A stretch of 64,000 nucleotides of DNA, taken from assembly GCF_000423225.1 (NCBI RefSeq), contig NZ_KE383991.1:258217-322216 (forward strand). The letters run 5' to 3'. The number at the start of each line of letters is the position of its first letter. The first letter of the stretch is position 1. The DNA comes from Kaistia adipata DSM 17808. Its GTDB lineage: Bacteria; Pseudomonadota; Alphaproteobacteria; Rhizobiales; Kaistiaceae. Both the position numbers and the translations under genes were made by a program. The notes below the pieces were generated by a model. It was not told where the DNA came from. It ran no database searches and was given only the letters and a program-made list of their open reading frames with translations. Shown here piece after piece: positions 16,181 to 25,631 of the stretch.

Positions 16181-17206
16181 CTAGTCCTCGAACAAGACCA
16201 GGCTCGCCGGCGACGGCGGCATCGGCCGCACGCTGACGCCGGAGAAGCCGGCGTCCCGCGCCATCATCCCGAGTTCCTTCGCCGTATAGGCGTCGCCGCG
16301 CTGCGTCGTCGCCAGCATCATCATGGCGAAGGCCGCCGGCCAGGGCGGCGAGACGCGATTCTCCTCCGGCACGAACTCGACCGCGATCACCCGACCGCCC
16401 GGCGCCAGGCTCGCCCGCGCCTTGCGCAGCAGCAGCACGCAGGTCTCGTGGTCGAAATGGTGCAGGAAGTTCGGAAACAGCACCAGATCGTAGTCTCGCC
16501 CCCAATCGAGATCGAAGGCGCTTCCGGCCAGCGTCGCGTAGCGATCCGCGATCCCGGCCGCCGCCGCGTTGCGCGAGGCCAGTTCCAGCACCGCCGCCCA
16601 GTCGAGCGCCACGATCGAGGCTCCGGGGACGGCGCGCGCCACCGAAATTCCGAAGAAGCCGTGACCGGCGGCGATGTCGAGCACCTTGCGCGGCGGGTTC
16701 GGCCAGGTCGCGACCTCGGCCGCCAGCCCGTCGGCGCTGCCGATCACCAGCGGCACCATCGCCTCGGCGAACTTGATCCAGATCGGATTCTCCGGCGCCA
16801 TGTTAGCAAGGCCGAGCGAGCCGCCCTGACGGACATAGGCGACGGGATTGTCGAGCCAGAGCGCCATCATCTCGGGCGAGGCGAGAAAGTCGACGATGCT
16901 GCCCATGTAGCCGGGCGAGCGCTTGTCGAGAAAGACGGCGCTGGACGGGCTCAGCGCGTAGCCGTCGCCCTGCTTCTCCAGGAAGCCCTTCACCACGAGA
17001 TAGTCGCAGAGGATGCGCAGGCCCCGCTCGGAGGCGCCGGTCCGCACTACGAGGGCGGCGGGCGTCGCGGCGCCCTCGCCGAGGAGCGTGAAGAGATCAA
17101 GCGTCAGCGCCGCCTTCATCGCGGCGGTATCGCGAAAGCCGAGGACGGCGTCGATGAACGGCGCGGGATTGATTTCGGAAACGGCGGCAAGTGCTTCGGT
17201 CGACAT
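16181..17206 (-). CDS. O-methyltransferase (hydroxyneurosporene/plant-type COMT fold)
   Basis: A 341-residue enzyme with an N-terminal winged-helix dimerisation domain (about 15-100, MKAALTLDLFTLLGEG...RGLRILCDYLVVKGFL) and a C-terminal SAM domain (KVLDIAAGHGFFGISVA, PNFLHHFDHE, GGRVIAVEF). This is the layout of carotenoid, polyketide and plant-like O-methyltransferases. The substrate is unknown; the nearby ubiA suggests an aromatic/quinone link, but there is a 134-bp gap and no shared operon is evident. An ATG at 17206 with the conserved domain starting 10 residues later fixes the start. Confidence 0.8.
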   Translation of the reverse strand: MSTEALAAVSEINPAPFIDAVLGFRDTAAMKAALTLDLFTLLGEGAATPAALVVRTGASERGLRILCDYLVVKGFLEKQGDGYALSPSSAVFLDKRSPGYMGSIVDFLASPEMMALWLDNPVAYVRQGGSLGLANMAPENPIWIKFAEAMVPLVIGSADGLAAEVATWPNPPRKVLDIAAGHGFFGISVARAVPGASIVALDWAAVLELASRNAAAAGIADRYATLAGSAFDLDWGRDYDLVLFPNFLHHFDHETCVLLLRKARASLAPGGRVIAVEFVPEENRVSPPWPAAFAMMMLATTQRGDAYTAKELGMMARDAGFSGVSVRPMPPSPASLVLFED

Positions 17207-17340
17207 CTGCGGGCGCTCCCCAAAACGGTGTTGCGGTTCCAATCTCCATGCGAAGGCGGGATGGCGCGGCAAGGCTCGGCCGCGCCGAATTAGCGCGCCC
17301 GGTCGAGGCTTTCGGCAAGTGACGTGTTCGTGAGGCCGGG

Positions 17341-18267
17341 TCAGGCCAGCGCGTCGAGCACCAGCCCCGCGAAGAGGACCAGTCCGGCACCGCGGTTCGA
17401 CTTGAACAGGCGGAGCGCCAAAGCCTCGTCGTCGAGTCGCACATTGGCGACCTGCCAGGCGAGATGCGCGGCCATCAGCGCCAGTCCGAGCCAGGCGATC
17501 CAGCCGATGCCGGCAACCGCGAAGGCGGCGATCCAGAACAGCGCCGCGCCGGCATAGAGCAGGCCCACCATCTCGCGGGCGCGGGCGCCGAACAGCCGCG
17601 CCGTCGAGCGCACGCCCATGATCTTGTCGTCCTCGATGTCCTGCAGCGCATAGATCGTGTCGTAGCCGATCGTCCACAGCACGCAGCCGGCATAGAGCAG
17701 CACCGGCGCGAGCGCCAGGCTGCCGAACACCGCCGACCAGCCCATCAGCGCGCCCCAGGAGAAGGCCAGCCCGAGCACGAATTGCGGCCAGTCGGTGACC
17801 CGCTTCATGAACGGATAGGCCGCCACGACGACGAGCGAGCTGACGCCGAGCACGATCGAGAAAAGGTTGAACGACAGGAGCACGACGAGGCCGACCAGCG
17901 CCTGCAGCAGCAGGAAGATCTTGGCGTTGCGGACGTTGACCTGGCCGCTCGGGATCGGCCGCGAGCGCGTGCGCGCGACGCCGGCGTCGAGGTTGCGATC
18001 GACGATGTCGTTATAGGTGCAGCCGGCGCCGCGCATGGCGACCGCGCCGACGAAGAACAGCACGAGATGGCCGATGTTCGGCAGCGTGGCGCCCGCGACG
18101 TTGCTGGCGAGCGCGGCGGCCCACCAGCACGGCAAGAGCAGCAGCCACCAGCCGATCGGACGATCCCAGCGGGCGAGCCGCGCATAGGGACGCAGCCAGG
18201 GCGGCGCGAAATGATCGACCCAATTGCCCCGGTCGGCGTCGGCGACGGTTCCATGGTTCAGGCTCAT
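17341..18267 (-). CDS. ubiA: 4-hydroxybenzoate polyprenyltransferase
   Basis: A 308-residue integral membrane prenyltransferase with the two Asp-rich metal/diphosphate motifs [19 protein letters not shown] and [13 protein letters not shown], plus the N-terminal [14 protein letters not shown] segment typical of UbiA. It attaches the polyprenyl tail to 4-hydroxybenzoate in ubiquinone synthesis. The ATG at 18267 is preferred; it gives a normal-length N-terminus before the first membrane helix. It is divergent from the GNAT gene at 18365. Confidence 0.93.
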   Translation of the reverse strand: MSLNHGTVADADRGNWVDHFAPPWLRPYARLARWDRPIGWWLLLLPCWWAAALASNVAGATLPNIGHLVLFFVGAVAMRGAGCTYNDIVDRNLDAGVARTRSRPIPSGQVNVRNAKIFLLLQALVGLVVLLSFNLFSIVLGVSSLVVVAAYPFMKRVTDWPQFVLGLAFSWGALMGWSAVFGSLALAPVLLYAGCVLWTIGYDTIYALQDIEDDKIMGVRSTARLFGARAREMVGLLYAGAALFWIAAFAVAGIGWIAWLGLALMAAHLAWQVANVRLDDEALALRLFKSNRGAGLVLFAGLVLDALA

Positions 18268-18364
18268 CGGGGATCTTCCGCTTCGGTCGTGGGACGCCCC
18301 TACATACACCCGATCGACGCGCGCGCCACGCGACGACTTGATGCAACTGGGATAGGCTCGCGAC

Positions 18365-18850
18365 ATGAACCCGCGCGCCTTCACCATCGATGCCGTCGAA
18401 ACCGGACGCGACCTCGACGACGCGGTCGCGCTGATCCGCGCCTATGCCGCGGCGCTGCCGATCGACCTCGCCTACCAGGATTTCGAGGCCGAGATCGCCA
18501 CCATGCCCGGCAAATACGCGCCGCCGACAGGAGCGCTGCTGCTGGCGCGCGCCCGCGACGGCGCCGCGCTCGGCTGCGTCGGCCTGCGCCCGCTTGCGGA
18601 TCCCGGCGACTGCGAGATGAAACGGCTCTATGTCGCGCCGGCGGGACGCGGGCTCGGCGTCGGTCGCGCGCTGGTGACCGCCGTCGTCGCGGCGGCGCGG
18701 CAGGCCGGCTACCAGCGCCTGCTGCTCGACACGCCGCCGAGCATGGCCGCGGCAATGGCGCTCTACGAGGAAGCCGGATTCGCCACCATCCCGGCCTATT
18801 ACGACACGCCGGTCGCCGGCACGCGCTTCATGGCGCTGGCGCTCGGCTGA
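18365..18850 (+). CDS. GNAT family N-acetyltransferase
   Basis: A 161-residue acetyl-CoA-dependent acyltransferase. Motif A is visible as [20 protein letters not shown], followed by the later [13 protein letters not shown] helix-strand. The acceptor is unknown. The gene stands alone, divergent from ubiA with a 97-bp shared promoter region, and converges with the beta-barrel gene two bases after its stop. Confidence 0.83.
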   Translation: MNPRAFTIDAVETGRDLDDAVALIRAYAAALPIDLAYQDFEAEIATMPGKYAPPTGALLLARARDGAALGCVGLRPLADPGDCEMKRLYVAPAGRGLGVGRALVTAVVAAARQAGYQRLLLDTPPSMAAAMALYEEAGFATIPAYYDTPVAGTRFMALALG

Positions 18851-18852
18851 AC

Positions 18853-19527
18853 TCAGAAGGCGTGCTTGTAGCCGAAGGCGGCGTTGACCTTGTCGCCCTC
18901 GAGCCCCTCGCCGGTATCCTTCCAGCTATAGCCGAGATTGACGGAGACGGAGTTCGCCGCGTCGATCGCATAGGTCAGGCCGGTGCCGGCCTTGGGCGTG
19001 ATCCAGGTGGCGTCGATGGCGTCGCGATAGCGCAGGTTGAAGACGTTCCACGTCCACTTGTCCGAAAGCTTCCAGTCCCCGGCGAGATAGATAGCGTAGT
19101 AGAAGGCGTCGGAATCCGGCACGTCGTCGATCGTGATGCCGGTCGCGTCCCAGGTATAGCCGAGCGCCACCGAAGGGGTCAGCGAGAAGCGCTCGAAGCG
19201 GAAGCGATAGCCGAGCGAACCCTCGCCGTAATACTGGTACTTGTCGGACGGCTTGAAGGCGCTCTGGATGTAGCCGCCGAGGATCCAGTTGTTGTCGAAG
19301 CTGTGCGACAGGCTGAGCTTCAGCGTGTTGTCGGCCCAGTCGCCCGCCTCATGGCTCGACGTGTCGCGGGCATAGTATTCCGGGCTGAATTCGAGCCCGA
19401 TCGAGGTGGCGCGCCGCGCGGAGGCCGGTTCGGCCGACGGGACGGCCATGTCCAGATCCCCGGCGGTTGCCACATCGGGACCGATCATGCAGAGCCCTGC
19501 CAGGAGCAGGGCGAGGCCGTGCTTCAT
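18853..19527 (-). CDS. Outer-membrane beta-barrel-like protein
   Basis: A 224-residue protein with a signal peptide (1-22, cleavage after ATA). Amphipathic strands rich in aromatic residues alternate through its length ([54 protein letters not shown]), and the last residue is Phe (KHAF), as outer-membrane proteins need for BAM-dependent assembly. No specific family is recognised; it could be a small porin-like or OmpW/OmpA-type barrel. GGGAGTAGCGAC precedes the ATG. Confidence 0.6.
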   Translation of the reverse strand: MKHGLALLLAGLCMIGPDVATAGDLDMAVPSAEPASARRATSIGLEFSPEYYARDTSSHEAGDWADNTLKLSLSHSFDNNWILGGYIQSAFKPSDKYQYYGEGSLGYRFRFERFSLTPSVALGYTWDATGITIDDVPDSDAFYYAIYLAGDWKLSDKWTWNVFNLRYRDAIDATWITPKAGTGLTYAIDAANSVSVNLGYSWKDTGEGLEGDKVNAAFGYKHAF

Positions 19528-19758
19528 GTCGCTACTCCCGTTTGGATCCCCGCGCCGATCGCCAGCGCCCCCGGGGCCGCCGCCCTCGCGAAATCGACTC
19601 GCTGCCGTAGCGTCTTCCTCGGCATGATGCCGGATCGGCGGGCGGCGCGCATCAGGGCAAATCTCCTCGCCGGCGCGCGCCACGCGACGATCCGGATTCG
19701 ACAAGTCCGCCCCTGCTTGCTAAGCGCCGCGCACGGGATTCAACGACGGGCAGCTGGC

Positions 19759-21036
19759 ATGACCGAGACGCGCATCAACATTCTCCTGATCGGATCGGGC
19801 GGTCGCGAGCATTCGCTGGCCTGGGCACTGCGGAAATCGCCCCGGCTCGGCCAGCTCTACGCGGCGCCCGGCAATCCCGGCATCGCCACGCTCGCCGACA
19901 TCGTCCGGCTCGATCCGTTCGATCATCACGCCGTCATCGATTTCTGCCGCCACAACATGATCGACCTCGTCGTCGTCGGGCCCGAGGCGCCGCTCGTCGC
20001 CGGCCTCGCCGACGCGCTCGAGGCCGCCGGCATCAAGATCTTCGGCCCGAGCCGCGAAGCCTCGCGCCTCGAAGGCTCGAAGGGCTACACCAAGGATCTC
20101 TGCGCCGAGGCGGACATCCCGACCGCCGCCTACCAGCGCTTCACCGAAGCCGCGCCGGCAAAGGCCTACGCCACCGCCATGGGCGCGCCGATCGTCGTCA
20201 AGGCGGACGGCATCGCCGCCGGCAAGGGCGTCGTCGTGGCGGAGACGTTGGACGAGGCGCATGCCGCGATCGACGCCTGCTTCGACGGCGCCTTCGGCTC
20301 GGCCGGCGCCGAGGTCGTGGTGGAAGAGTGCCTGATCGGCGAGGAAGCAAGCTTCTTCGCCGTCTGCGACGGCGTCGACGCCGTGCCGCTCGCCACCGCC
20401 CAGGACCACAAGCGCGTCGGCGACGGCGACACCGGCCCGAACACCGGCGGCATGGGCGCCTACTCGCCCGCCCCGGTCATGACCGACGCGATGATCGAGC
20501 GGACGATGGCCGAGATCATCCGCCCGACCATGAAGGCGATGGCGGCGCGCGGCGCCCCGTTCAAGGGCGTGCTGTTCGCCGGCCTGATGATCACCGCCAA
20601 GGGCCCCGAGCTGATCGAATACAATGTTCGCTTCGGCGATCCGGAATGCCAGGTGCTGATGATGCGGCTGGAAAGCGACCTGCTCGAGCTGCTGTTCGCA
20701 GCCGCCGAGGGCAAGCTCGCCGGAATCGAGACACGCTGGCGGCCGGAAGCGGCGCTGACCGTCGTCATGGCCGCCAAGGGCTATCCCGGCGACTATGCCA
20801 AGGGTACGCCGATCTCCGGCGTCGAGGCCGCCAACGCGCTGCCCGACACACAGGTGTTCCAGGCCGGCACGGCGATGGTCGACGGCCGGCTGGTCGCCAA
20901 TGGCGGCCGCGTGCTCAACGTCACCGCGCTCGGCGGCACGGTCGCCGAGGCGCAGCAGCGCGCCTATCAGGCGGTCGACACCATCGACTGGCCGGACGGC
21001 TTCGCCCGGCGCGACATCGGCTGGCGCGCCGTCTGA
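19759..21036 (+). CDS. purD: Phosphoribosylamine-glycine ligase
   Basis: A 425-residue ATP-grasp enzyme making glycinamide ribonucleotide, the second step of purine synthesis. Visible are the N-terminal [16 protein letters not shown], the APGNPGIA loop, the ATP-binding [15 protein letters not shown], and the catalytic region [15 protein letters not shown] and FGDPECQ. The family needs the N-terminus [18 protein letters not shown], so the start is the ATG at 19759 rather than any upstream in-frame codon. The small PhnA-like gene follows after 39 bp. Confidence 0.96.
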   Translation: MTETRINILLIGSGGREHSLAWALRKSPRLGQLYAAPGNPGIATLADIVRLDPFDHHAVIDFCRHNMIDLVVVGPEAPLVAGLADALEAAGIKIFGPSREASRLEGSKGYTKDLCAEADIPTAAYQRFTEAAPAKAYATAMGAPIVVKADGIAAGKGVVVAETLDEAHAAIDACFDGAFGSAGAEVVVEECLIGEEASFFAVCDGVDAVPLATAQDHKRVGDGDTGPNTGGMGAYSPAPVMTDAMIERTMAEIIRPTMKAMAARGAPFKGVLFAGLMITAKGPELIEYNVRFGDPECQVLMMRLESDLLELLFAAAEGKLAGIETRWRPEAALTVVMAAKGYPGDYAKGTPISGVEAANALPDTQVFQAGTAMVDGRLVANGGRVLNVTALGGTVAEAQQRAYQAVDTIDWPDGFARRDIGWRAV

Positions 21037-21075
21037 GCCGGCCGCCCCCTCCATTTCGAGTTCAAGGGACAAAAA

Positions 21076-21300
21076 ATGACCGACGACATCATCGTGCGCG
21101 ACAGCAATGGCAGCCCGCTCGCCGATGGCGATTCCGTGACGCTGATCAAGGACCTCAAGGTCAAGGGCACGTCCGAGACGCTGAAGCGCGGCACGCTGGT
21201 GAAGAACATCCGCCTGACCGGCGACCCCGACACCTTCGAGTGCAACACCAAGCAGGTGAAGGGCCTCGTGCTGCGGGCCGAGTTCGTCAAGAAGGCCTGA
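21076..21300 (+). CDS. PhnA/YjdM-domain protein, short form
   Basis: A 74-residue protein consisting only of the C-terminal domain of PhnA/YjdM (VRDSNGSPLADGDSVTLIKD, the RGTLVKNIRLTGD strand and the CNTKQVKGLVLRAEFVKK end). The usual N-terminal zinc ribbon with its four Cys is missing; only one Cys is present. The family name alkylphosphonate uptake protein is historical and its role is unproven. It could be co-transcribed with purD. Confidence 0.75.
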   Translation: MTDDIIVRDSNGSPLADGDSVTLIKDLKVKGTSETLKRGTLVKNIRLTGDPDTFECNTKQVKGLVLRAEFVKKA

Positions 21301-21332
21301 GGCCGCTCAGAAGACGATCCGGATCGTGTTGA

Positions 21333-22814
21333 TCACTCCGGCAGCGTGTCCTTGTAGATCAGGCCATCCTTCATGATGACGACGAGATTGGTCTCGGGAT
21401 CCTCGATCAGGGCGAGGTTCTCGAGCGGGTCGCCATCGACCAGCAGCAGGTCGGCCAGCGCCCCTTCCTCGACCCGACCCAGCTTGCCGGGATAGGGGTT
21501 GATGAAGCCGGACAGGGCCAGCAGCTCGGCGTTGTCCGAAGTCGCCATCTTCAGCGCCTCGGCCGGCGTGTACCATTTCTGCAGCTTCACCAGCTGCCGG
21601 CCCTGCTGGCTCGCGATGCGCGCGTCGAACAGCGCGTCGGAGCCGAACGCCGTCTTGATGCCGTACTTCTTGGCGAGCCGATAGGCATTGTCGGTGCCGG
21701 CGAAGACCTGGTGCGCCCGCTCCATCGAATCCGGGCTCAGCGCCGGGATGTCGTCGTCGTCGAGCAGCGGCTGGATCGAGAGCCAGACGCCCTTCTCGGC
21801 CAGGAGCTTCGCCGTCTCCTCGTCCATCAGCTGGCCATGGTCGATGCACTGCACGCCGGCATGGACGGCGCGCTGCATCGCCCTCGGCGTATAGGCGTGC
21901 ACGGTGACATAGGTGCCCCAGTCGGCCGCTGCCTCGACGGCGGCGCGAAGCTCGGCGTCGGTGAACTGGATCGACTGGATCGGATTATGCGGCGGCGAGC
22001 TGACGCCGCCGCTCGCCATCAGCTTGATCTGGCTGGCGCTCTGCCGCAATTGCTCGCGCACCCTGAGCCGCACCTCGTCCGGGCTGTCGGCGATCGCCGC
22101 GATCCCCTCGCGTTCCGAGACGCTGAGCGGGCCACCCGGCTGGCGCGGCAGCTCGGAGCGCGAACGGAAATCGCCATGGCCGGAGGTCTGCGAGATGAAG
22201 GCGCCGGAGGGGTAGATGCGCGGGCCGGTCATCACGCCCTCGTCGATGGCGCGCTTCAGCCCGGTGACCGGGCCGCCGAGGTCGCGGATCGTGGTGAAGC
22301 CGCGCATCAGCGTCGCCTCGGCCTGCCGCGCCGCCAGCATGCTCAGATATTGCGGCTCCGCCGTCAGCAGCAGCCCCTGCGGCGTCGCCGCCATGAAGGC
22401 GTGCCAATGGGCGTCGATCAGGCCCGGCATCAGAACGCGCCCGCCGCCGGGAATCACCACCGTGTCGTCGCCGGGCGCGACCTCGATCGGATCCGTCGCG
22501 ATGCGCTCGATCCGGTTGCCGCGCACCAGCACGTTCGACGGCGGCGACAGCGCCGCGCCGCGGCCGTCGAAGATGCGGACATTCTCGAACAGGGTGACGG
22601 TGTCGCCGGCCGGGGCGCTCGCGGCGGCCGGTTCGGCGCTCGCCGCGGCGGCCAGGTCGAAATCATGCGCCCGCGCCACATGCGGCGCCATCGCCGCCAG
22701 GACGCCTCCCGCGACGAAGCCCGCGAGGCGCCGCAGCCATCGGGTTGCCGGGCGCGGCGAGCGTCGATGTCCGATGTCGTCCATCGCCTGTGCGTGCAGG
22801 GTCTGTACGTGCAT
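21333..22814 (-). CDS. Secreted metal-dependent amidohydrolase
   Basis: A 493-residue protein with a signal region containing Arg-Arg ([22 protein letters not shown]), suggesting export, possibly by Tat. An imidazolonepropionase/prolidase-type amidohydrolase domain follows. The metal-binding HWH follows MPGLIDA, with further His in VTVHAYT and CIDHG and the catalytic Asp in FGSDALFD. Related enzymes act on cyclic amides and Xaa-Pro dipeptides; the substrate here is not evident. The ATG at 22814 is the longest choice; an internal ATG ten codons on (22784) also leaves the signal peptide intact. Confidence 0.78.
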   Translation of the reverse strand: MHVQTLHAQAMDDIGHRRSPRPATRWLRRLAGFVAGGVLAAMAPHVARAHDFDLAAAASAEPAAASAPAGDTVTLFENVRIFDGRGAALSPPSNVLVRGNRIERIATDPIEVAPGDDTVVIPGGGRVLMPGLIDAHWHAFMAATPQGLLLTAEPQYLSMLAARQAEATLMRGFTTIRDLGGPVTGLKRAIDEGVMTGPRIYPSGAFISQTSGHGDFRSRSELPRQPGGPLSVSEREGIAAIADSPDEVRLRVREQLRQSASQIKLMASGGVSSPPHNPIQSIQFTDAELRAAVEAAADWGTYVTVHAYTPRAMQRAVHAGVQCIDHGQLMDEETAKLLAEKGVWLSIQPLLDDDDIPALSPDSMERAHQVFAGTDNAYRLAKKYGIKTAFGSDALFDARIASQQGRQLVKLQKWYTPAEALKMATSDNAELLALSGFINPYPGKLGRVEEGALADLLLVDGDPLENLALIEDPETNLVVIMKDGLIYKDTLPE

Positions 22815-22983
22815 GGCCTGTGCCTCCCGTGTCCTTGCGCCGTCGATCGACTATGCACCCATGCCGGCGGGGCGGAAACCGCCCGTGCGCGGATCGTCGC
22901 GGCCGGCCGCCGATCCCGCCGCTCCGCTTCCCTCGCAGGGCCGAATCCGGCAGGATCGCCGGCCAACAGCCAGATTGATCGCC

Positions 22984-24843
22984 ATGCCCGTCGTCCGCCG
23001 CCTCTCCGAAGACATGATCAACCGCATCGCCGCCGGCGAGGTGGTCGAGCGGCCGGCGAGCGTCGTCAAGGAACTGGTCGAAAACGCCATCGACGCCGGC
23101 GCGAAGCGGGTCGAGATCGTCACGGCCGGCGGCGGCGCGTCGCTGATCCGCGTCAGCGACGACGGTGGCGGCATGACGCGCGACGACCTCGCCCTCGCCA
23201 TCGACCGGCACTGCACCTCGAAGCTGGCCGACGACCTGCTCGACATCCGAACGCTCGGCTTCCGCGGCGAGGCGCTGGCCTCGATCGGCGCCGTGGCGCG
23301 GCTTTCGATCGCCTCGCGCCATGCCAGCGAGCCGCATGCCTGGGAGATCGTCGTCGAGGGCGGGCTGGTGCATCCGCCGCGCCCCGCCGGCCTCTCGTCG
23401 GGAACGCGGGTCGAGGTGACCGACCTGTTCTTCTCCACGCCGGCCCGGCTCAAGTTCCTGAAGGGCGAGCGGGCCGAGGCCACTGCCGTCACCGACATCG
23501 TCAAGCGCCTCGCCATGGCGCATCCCGAGGTCCGCTTCGCATTGACCGGCAGCGATCGCAGCGCGCTCGACTACCCCGTCGCGCATGGCGACGATCCCTT
23601 CGTCGAGCGGCTCGGCCAGATCCTCGGCCAGGGTTTCGTCGACAACGCGATCGCGATCGAGGCCGAGCGCGAGGGCATCCGCCTCTCGGGCTATGCCGGT
23701 CTGCCGACCTTCAACCGCGGCAACGGCCTGCACCAGTTCCTGTTCGTCAACGGCCGGCCGGTGCGCGACAAGCTTCTGCTCGGCGCGCTGCGCGCCGGCT
23801 ATGCCGACGTGATGTCGCGGGATCGCCACCCGGTCGCGGCTCTGCGCATCGAGCTCGAGCCGCATGGCGTCGACGTCAACGTGCATCCGGCGAAGTCCGA
23901 TGTCCGCTTCCGCGATCCCGGCCTGGTGCGCGGGCTGATCGTCGGCGCGCTGCGCAACGCCATCCACCAGGCCGGCCACCGCTCGGCGACGACCGGCGGC
24001 AGCGCCACGCTGGCCGCGTTCCGCACCGGCGCACCGCCAACGGCGCCCGCCTGGCGCCCGGCCGCTCCGTCCATGTTCTCCGGCAGCGGTGCCGGCGCGA
24101 CGCCCGTTTCCTTCGCGGCATGGCAAAACAACCCGGCGCCGGCCCAGCCGGCCTATGCCCGGACGGCCGCCTTCGCCGAGCCGGCGCAGCCGGCCTTCGC
24201 GGCGGTCAACATCCCGTCCGCCGATGCCCGCGCCAACATTCCGGCCGAGATCGACCTGTCCGACCGGCCGCTCGGCGCGGCGCGGGCGCAGCTGCACGAA
24301 AACTACATCATCGCGCAGACCACCAACGGCCTCGTCATCGTCGACCAGCACGCCGCGCATGAGCGCCTCGTCTATGAGCGGATGAAGACGGCGCTGGCGC
24401 GATCCGGCGTCGCCCGGCAGATCCTGCTGATCCCGGACGTCATCGACCTGCCGGAGGACGATGTCGGCCGCCTGCTGAAGCGGGCCGACGAATTCGCCGA
24501 GCTCGGCCTCGTCATCGAGGGTTTCGGCCCCGGCGCCGTCGCCGTGCGCGAGACGCCGGCGCTGCTCGGCGAGCTCGACACGCGGGCGCTGCTCGTCAAC
24601 CTCGCCGACGACCTCGCCGAGTGGGACGACACGACGAGGCTGCGCGAGAAGCTCGACCACGTCGCCGCGACGATGGCCTGCCACGGCTCGGTGCGCTCCG
24701 GCCGGCGGCTGCGGCCGGAAGAGATGGATGCGCTGCTGCGCGAGATGGAAGCCACCCCCGGCTCTGGCCAGTGCAACCACGGCCGCCCGACCTATGTCGA
24801 GCTGAAGCTTTCCGACATCGAGCGCCTGTTCGGGCGAAGGTAA
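22984..24843 (+). CDS. mutL: DNA mismatch repair protein MutL
   Basis: A 619-residue GHKL-ATPase. The N-terminal motifs are [22 protein letters not shown] and [12 protein letters not shown], and a KSDVRF segment ends the ATPase half. A short Pro/Ala-rich linker (about 330-410) leads to a dimerisation domain carrying [15 protein letters not shown], which fits the latent endonuclease motif DQHAx2Ex4E, with ACHGSVRSG and CNHGRPT completing the metal site. Alphaproteobacteria lack MutH, so nicking by MutL is expected. The start ATG at 22984 gives the conserved [21 protein letters not shown]-terminus. Confidence 0.95.
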   Translation: MPVVRRLSEDMINRIAAGEVVERPASVVKELVENAIDAGAKRVEIVTAGGGASLIRVSDDGGGMTRDDLALAIDRHCTSKLADDLLDIRTLGFRGEALASIGAVARLSIASRHASEPHAWEIVVEGGLVHPPRPAGLSSGTRVEVTDLFFSTPARLKFLKGERAEATAVTDIVKRLAMAHPEVRFALTGSDRSALDYPVAHGDDPFVERLGQILGQGFVDNAIAIEAEREGIRLSGYAGLPTFNRGNGLHQFLFVNGRPVRDKLLLGALRAGYADVMSRDRHPVAALRIELEPHGVDVNVHPAKSDVRFRDPGLVRGLIVGALRNAIHQAGHRSATTGGSATLAAFRTGAPPTAPAWRPAAPSMFSGSGAGATPVSFAAWQNNPAPAQPAYARTAAFAEPAQPAFAAVNIPSADARANIPAEIDLSDRPLGAARAQLHENYIIAQTTNGLVIVDQHAAHERLVYERMKTALARSGVARQILLIPDVIDLPEDDVGRLLKRADEFAELGLVIEGFGPGAVAVRETPALLGELDTRALLVNLADDLAEWDDTTRLREKLDHVAATMACHGSVRSGRRLRPEEMDALLREMEATPGSGQCNHGRPTYVELKLSDIERLFGRR

Positions 24844-24856
24844 GGGGCTTACCTTC
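24836..24856 (+). terminator. Hairpin spanning the mutL stop codon
   Basis: Perfect 9-bp stem GAAGGTAAG / CTTACCTTC with loop GGG. The TAA stop of mutL lies inside the left arm. A T-rich tail is weak (ATCCCTTCC). Confidence 0.5.
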
Positions 24857-25292
24857 ATCCCTTCCTGTGAGGACCCGTGCACAACACCGTCGTCAACATG
24901 CCGAGGAGCCCCGCAGGGGCGTCTCGAAGCACGCAGGGCGTCATGCAATCGATGAACGGCCCCTAAACCGTGCGTCCTTCGAGACGGCTTGCATCGCAAG
25001 CCTCCGCAGTGTCCGGCCTGGAATGCAGGGGACGCTCTTCTTTCACCTCTCCCTCAGGGAGAGGTGAAGAGCAACGCGATCGAGGAGACATCGCACTCGC
25101 TTTCTGCATTGCGGGCCAGACACTCAGGATGTTGGAAACAGAGCGCTGCATGGACTGCTGTTTGAAGCTGCGCAAAGTCGGCTCGGGCGATCCCGACCAA
25201 GCCCAACCGTCAACTCCGAAAAGCGTCCTGGATGTCCGCAGCGGCATTCGCGCCAGTTGCGCCGCGACGCGTTCCGCACGATATTCCCGCTC
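24857..25292. other. Spacer with degenerate repeats
   Basis: About 435 bp without a gene I can support. It contains segments of the kind found repeatedly between rhizobial genes: CGTGCGTCCTTCGAGACGGC (24970-24989), a partly inverted version GGGCGTCTCGAAGCACGCA (24919-24937), and a near-perfect 27-bp palindrome TTCACCTCTCCCT-C-AGGGAGAGGTGAA (25042-25068). Open frames here are short and unsupported. The right end presumably holds the promoter of the DUF2093 gene. Confidence 0.5.
25042..25068. repeat. 27-bp palindromic repeat element
   Basis: 13-bp perfect arms around a single C, in the mutL-DUF2093 spacer. Its sequence type (CCTCTCCCTCAGGGAGAGG) is common as a dispersed element in rhizobial spacers. 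Confidence 0.6.
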
Positions 25293-25517
25293 ATGAACCG
25301 TATAGAACCAGCCGGGCGCGGCGGCGAAGCGCGCATTCGTTATCTCGATGGCGACTACCAGATCCTGTCGCCGGGCGCTTTCGTGCGCTGCGCCGTCACC
25401 GGCGTCGTGATCCCGCTCGACGAGCTCAAATACTGGAACGTCGCGCATCAGGAAGCCTATGCCGACCCGGCGACCTGCCTCGCCCGTCACAAGCAGCTCG
25501 GCCTGACCTGGAGCTGA
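25293..25517 (+). CDS. DUF2093 protein
   Basis: A 74-residue cytoplasmic protein with the DUF2093 pattern ARIRYLDGDYQILSPGAFVRC, the segment GVVIPLDELKYWNVAHQEAY and the ending ATCLARHKQLG. Members are short and almost confined to Hyphomicrobiales; function unknown. The start is the ATG at 25293; an in-frame ATG 12 codons upstream (25257) adds a non-conserved leader. In related genomes the gene sits near lpxK and mutL, as it does loosely here. Confidence 0.8.
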   Translation: MNRIEPAGRGGEARIRYLDGDYQILSPGAFVRCAVTGVVIPLDELKYWNVAHQEAYADPATCLARHKQLGLTWS

Positions 25518-25631
25518 GCCGCCTGGCATGGCCCCCACCCGGAAGCCGTCCGGCCTCCGGGGCACGGAAATTCTCCATCCCCCGTCTGATGAACCAGGGT
25601 CGCGCGCGAAATCGCACGCCTCCGGATGCCG

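Noticed and set aside
17464..19758. In-frame open reading extending purD upstream by over 750 codons
   Set aside because: It runs antisense through ubiA and the beta-barrel gene; the purD N-terminus is conserved from 19759.
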